Of a DNA stretch of 64,000 nt, positions 61,242 through 64,000 are shown in pieces (the first letter of the stretch is position 1; every line of letters starts with the position of its first letter). The stretch covers positions 3,286,001 through 3,350,000 of the forward strand of contig NZ_CP108454.1 of the NCBI RefSeq assembly GCF_036240795.1, given 5' to 3'. The position numbers and the translations under genes are program-made. This DNA is from Streptomyces sp. NBC_01268. Lineage in GTDB: Bacteria; Actinomycetota; Actinomycetes; Streptomycetales; Streptomycetaceae. The notes beneath the pieces are model-generated. The model saw only the letters and a program-made list of their open reading frames with translations, was not told where the DNA came from and searched no databases.

Positions 61242-63587
61242 ATGAAGATCCGGATCCCGCGCGCCGCCGGGCTCGCCGCACTGCTCACCGTGCTCGCCGT
61301 GTGCGCGGGGGACGCCGTCGCGAGCACCTTCCCCTTCGGCCGGCACCGGCGCGGCGTCAACGACCTGGCCAACCAGTTCCTGCCGTTCCACGCGCACCTG
61401 TGGGACCTGCTGCACGGGCGGGCCGACGGCGGGCTGCTCCTGAACTGGCAGTCCGGCTGGGGCAGTAGCTTCCTCCCCGACCTCGGCACCTATCTGACCA
61501 GCCCGTTCGCCCCGCTCGTCGCCCTCTTCCCGCGCGCGGACCTCGCGTACGCGCTGTACGGGATCACCGTCCTGAAGATGGCGGCCGCCGCGGCGGCGAT
61601 GGCCTGGACGCTGCCGCGGATCCGCCCGGGCGCGTGGTGGGCGGCGGGCCTGCTGGGCGCGGCGTACGGAACGTGCGGCTGGGCGCTCCTGGAGGCCGTC
61701 TACAACCCCATGTGGATGGACGGCCTGATCGCCTTCCCGCTGCTGTGCCTGGTCGGCGTGTGGGTCCGGGAGGGGCGGCGGCCGCTGCTCGGGACGCTCG
61801 TCGTGGCGGCCTGCTGGACCGCGAACTTCTACACCGCCTACATGGCGACCATCGGCGCCGCCCTCGTCCTCCTGGTCATGGCACCGCACCGGCGGGTGCT
61901 GCTGCGGGGCGCCGTGACCGTGCTGCTCGGGGTCGGGCTCAGCGCGCCCCTGCTGCTGCCGGTCTTCCTCGGCACCCGGCACGCCTATCCGGGCGTCGTC
62001 CGGGACTTCGCCGCGGCGGACGGGACGGACCTGGCCGCCCGTCTGATGCCCGCCACCTACGGCTTCTCCACCCCGGCCCTCTTCGTCTTCACCGCGGTCC
62101 CGGTCCTCGCCGCCTCCCTCCTCTTCCGCCGCGACGCCCGCGAGCGCGCCCTCCTGCGGTGGCCGGCCCTGGTCGCGGCGGTCGCGCTCTCCCTCCAGTG
62201 GGGCCCGACCCACCTGGTGTGGCACGTCTTCGCCACCCCGAACGGCAGCCCCTACCGCCAGACCTTCGTGCTGGCCGGGGTCCTGGTGCTCGCCGCGTGG
62301 CAGGCGGTGGCCGACGGCCTGCCGGAGCGGCGGGCGCTGCTCGGCGGCACGGGGCTGGTCGGCGTGTTCGCCCTGGCGGCGCTGGGCAGCGCGCAGGCGA
62401 CCGGCTGGGGCTGGGCCCTGTTCGCGGCGGGCCTCGCGGCGCCCCTCGTCGTGCGGCGCGGGCGGCCCGCCGTCCTGGCCCTGGCCGCCGTCCTCGTGGC
62501 GCAGGCCGCCGCCACCACGGCCTACGGCGACCAGGAGCGGCTCGCCCGCCTCGACGACTACCCGGCCTGGAGCGCCGCCGACACCCGCAGGGCCGCCGCG
62601 CTCGCCGAGGCCGACGGCTGGCCCGCGTACCGCACCGACTCCGGCCGCCCCCAGACCACCGGCAACGAGCCGATGCTCCTCGGCGGCCAGGGCGCCGCCT
62701 ACTACAGCAGCCTCACCCCCGACGTACTGACCCGCACCCTGCAGGCCCTCGGCGGCGGCTGGACCTCCCGGGGGCGCAACCTCCAGAGCCTCGACAACCC
62801 GGTGACCGACGCCCTGTTCGCGGTCGGCGCCCGCGGGCGCGACGGCGCCGTGGTCCGTACGGGTCCGACGGCGCCCCTCGTGACGGTGCGGCCGCCGGGG
62901 CCCCCGCCCGCCTACGGCAGCTCCCCCTTCCGCAACCAGGAACTGCTCCTGGGCGTCCGCGTCTACGAACCCCCGGGCCCCGGCGGCGCCTGCCGCACCG
63001 GCACCGAGACCTTCCTCTGGGCGCCCGACTTCACCGGCACCGCCCGCCTCGGCGACCGCACGGTCGCGCTGCGCGGACAGCTCCTCAAGTGGCGGGCCAC
63101 CCTGACCTCGCTGGGCGTCCAGACCGTCCCCGGCGCCCGCCCGGTCCTCACCGGCCGCGGCCACCACGGCGAACTCGCCTGCCTCGACCACACCCGCCTG
63201 GCCACCGCGGTGGCCGCCCTCCGCTCCACCTCCCCCACCACGATCACCGTCACCTCCACCGGCTTCCGCGCCACCCTCCGCCCCGGCACCCGGGGCACCG
63301 TCGTCCTCGCCGCCCCGCGCATCGCGGGCTGGCGGTGCGAGGGACGGCCGGCGGACGCGTACGGCGGCCTGGTGGCGGTGCCCGCGACGGGCCGGACCGA
63401 GGTGAGCTGCGCCTTCCGGCCGCCGGGCCTGCGCGCCGGCCTGGCCGCCGGCGGGGCGGCCGCGCTGCTGCTCGCCCTGTGGGTGACGTGGACGACGGTC
63501 GGCGCAAGGGCCGCGGCGCGGCGGCCTCGGCCCCTGCCACCAGCTCCTTCTCCGACGGATTCACCCGTGCCCGCCCTGCGGCGGTGA
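61242..63587 (+). CDS. YfhO-family membrane protein (GT-C glycosyltransferase candidate)
   Basis: The 781-aa multi-pass protein has about twelve membrane helices and an extracellular C-terminal region (about 430-740) before a last helix. YfhO-like features include NDLANQFLPFHAHLWDLLHG, GWGSSFLPDLGTYLTSPFAP, NPMWMDGLIAFPLL and NFYTAYM. B. subtilis YfhO is the glycosyltransferase of a CsbB-type system that glycosylates teichoic acid. It diverges from GT2/GtrA with a shared 136-bp promoter. Confidence 0.87.
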   Translation: MKIRIPRAAGLAALLTVLAVCAGDAVASTFPFGRHRRGVNDLANQFLPFHAHLWDLLHGRADGGLLLNWQSGWGSSFLPDLGTYLTSPFAPLVALFPRADLAYALYGITVLKMAAAAAAMAWTLPRIRPGAWWAAGLLGAAYGTCGWALLEAVYNPMWMDGLIAFPLLCLVGVWVREGRRPLLGTLVVAACWTANFYTAYMATIGAALVLLVMAPHRRVLLRGAVTVLLGVGLSAPLLLPVFLGTRHAYPGVVRDFAAADGTDLAARLMPATYGFSTPALFVFTAVPVLAASLLFRRDARERALLRWPALVAAVALSLQWGPTHLVWHVFATPNGSPYRQTFVLAGVLVLAAWQAVADGLPERRALLGGTGLVGVFALAALGSAQATGWGWALFAAGLAAPLVVRRGRPAVLALAAVLVAQAAATTAYGDQERLARLDDYPAWSAADTRRAAALAEADGWPAYRTDSGRPQTTGNEPMLLGGQGAAYYSSLTPDVLTRTLQALGGGWTSRGRNLQSLDNPVTDALFAVGARGRDGAVVRTGPTAPLVTVRPPGPPPAYGSSPFRNQELLLGVRVYEPPGPGGACRTGTETFLWAPDFTGTARLGDRTVALRGQLLKWRATLTSLGVQTVPGARPVLTGRGHHGELACLDHTRLATAVAALRSTSPTTITVTSTGFRATLRPGTRGTVVLAAPRIAGWRCEGRPADAYGGLVAVPATGRTEVSCAFRPPGLRAGLAAGGAAALLLALWVTWTTVGARAAARRPRPLPPAPSPTDSPVPALRR

Positions 63588-63725
63588 CGTGGGCGGGGCC
63601 GTCGGCGGGGCCGATGGCGACGCCGTCGAGAATTGGCCGTTTCTCGTCTGCCGTACGCGGCCCGATGGGCGCTTAATGGGGCTCCCGCGCGACGCGGGGT
63701 GAGGGACGAGCACACGGGGGAGCTC

Positions 63726-64000
63726 ATGGACTCCACGGGGAACTTCGGCCCGCCGCCACCACGGACACCACCGCCCGGACCAACGCCCGGAGCAACGCCC
63801 GGACCGCCGCCCGGGCCTCCGCCGTCCGCGCCGCCGGGTGCTTCGGACGGGGCGCCGCGGGCGTTCCCGCCGGTGCCGCGCCGGGGCGGCACCCTGGAGA
63901 TCGCGGTCAGGCACCGGATGCTCTGGGTGGGCTCGGCCGCCTTCCCGCTGCACAACCTCAGCCGGGTCGAGGCCTTCAGGCTCAAGCCCGACCGGGGCGC
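63726..64000 (+). CDS. DUF6232-family protein, N-terminal part (partial)
   Basis: The frame begins at ATG 63726 after GGGGGA and leaves the window. About 55 proline-rich residues (FGPPPPRTPPPGPTPGATPG) precede a region reading LEIAVRHRMLWVGSAAFPLH and NLSRVEAFRLKP, which matches DUF6232. Function unknown; members are often Streptomyces membrane proteins. Confidence 0.72.
   Translation, partial: MDSTGNFGPPPPRTPPPGPTPGATPGPPPGPPPSAPPGASDGAPRAFPPVPRRGGTLEIAVRHRMLWVGSAAFPLHNLSRVEAFRLKPDRG

Overview
The window is high-GC, gene-dense actinobacterial chromosome. It is almost certainly Streptomyces: codons are strongly GC-biased at the third position, starts are often GTG or TTG, the hut pathway runs through formiminoglutamate deiminase, there are Rpf-type cell-wall enzymes, and the sequence carries bldA, the tRNA-Leu(UAA) that reads the rare TTA codon. 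From memory, the gene order resembles the S. coelicolor core region that holds purEK, sigI, hut, bldA, eno and the rpf genes. I saw no prophage, insertion sequence, CRISPR array or integrase, and I found no in-frame TTA codon in any called gene.

Layout. 1-11.6 kb: end of a probable LCP-type protein, acyl-CoA dehydrogenase, UDP-glucose dehydrogenase, a degenerate dipeptidase relative, then purK-purE-membrane dipeptidase, a GtrA protein, a two-component system and a POT peptide transporter. 11.6-15.7 kb: a four-gene overlapping operon of secreted, membrane or sortase-anchored surface proteins. 15.7-17.7 kb: a partner-switching module (anti-sigma kinase, STAS protein, SigB/F-type sigma factor). 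17.8-25.3 kb: histidine-utilisation operon hutU-M20 amidohydrolase-hutF-hutI, with a divergent PLP decarboxylase and SRPBCC protein. 25.5-27.5 kb: four co-directional genes, at least three of them roadblock-like. 27.5-36.1 kb: RpiR regulator, cystathionine beta-synthase, SGNH hydrolase, thiolase, small conserved proteins, and a TetR/hydrolase pair with twin operators. 36.1-41 kb: Bax-inhibitor-1-like protein, bldA, and a MacB-type ABC transporter. 41-49 kb: phospholipase-D-like secreted protein, cyclopropane-fatty-acid synthase-like methyltransferase, ndh, then eno-ftsB/divIC-DUF501-ppx. 49.2-51.5 kb: two resuscitation-promoting-factor proteins, the first preceded by a ydaO/c-di-AMP riboswitch. 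51.6-64 kb: P450, a large sialidase with three LamG domains, flavohaemoglobin-like protein, MazG, a SurA-like lipoprotein, a GtrB/GtrA/YfhO set, and the start of a DUF6232 protein.

How the genes fit together. Cell-envelope functions dominate: UDP-glucuronate supply, surface proteins with LPxTG and LAxTG anchors, Rpf muralytic enzymes under a c-di-AMP riboswitch, FtsB-type division protein, and a probable three-component glycosylation system. Regulatory layers include partner switching, a two-component system, RpiR- and TetR-type regulators and bldA. Most convergent gene ends carry strong perfect hairpins, which I annotate as terminators.

Main candidates for less-described biology are the surface operon (11650-15645), the roadblock/PATAN cluster (25502-27501), the active-site-less dipeptidase paralogue (2883-3809), the GtrB/GtrA/YfhO set (59691-63587), and the untranslated structures flanking bldA and ndh.
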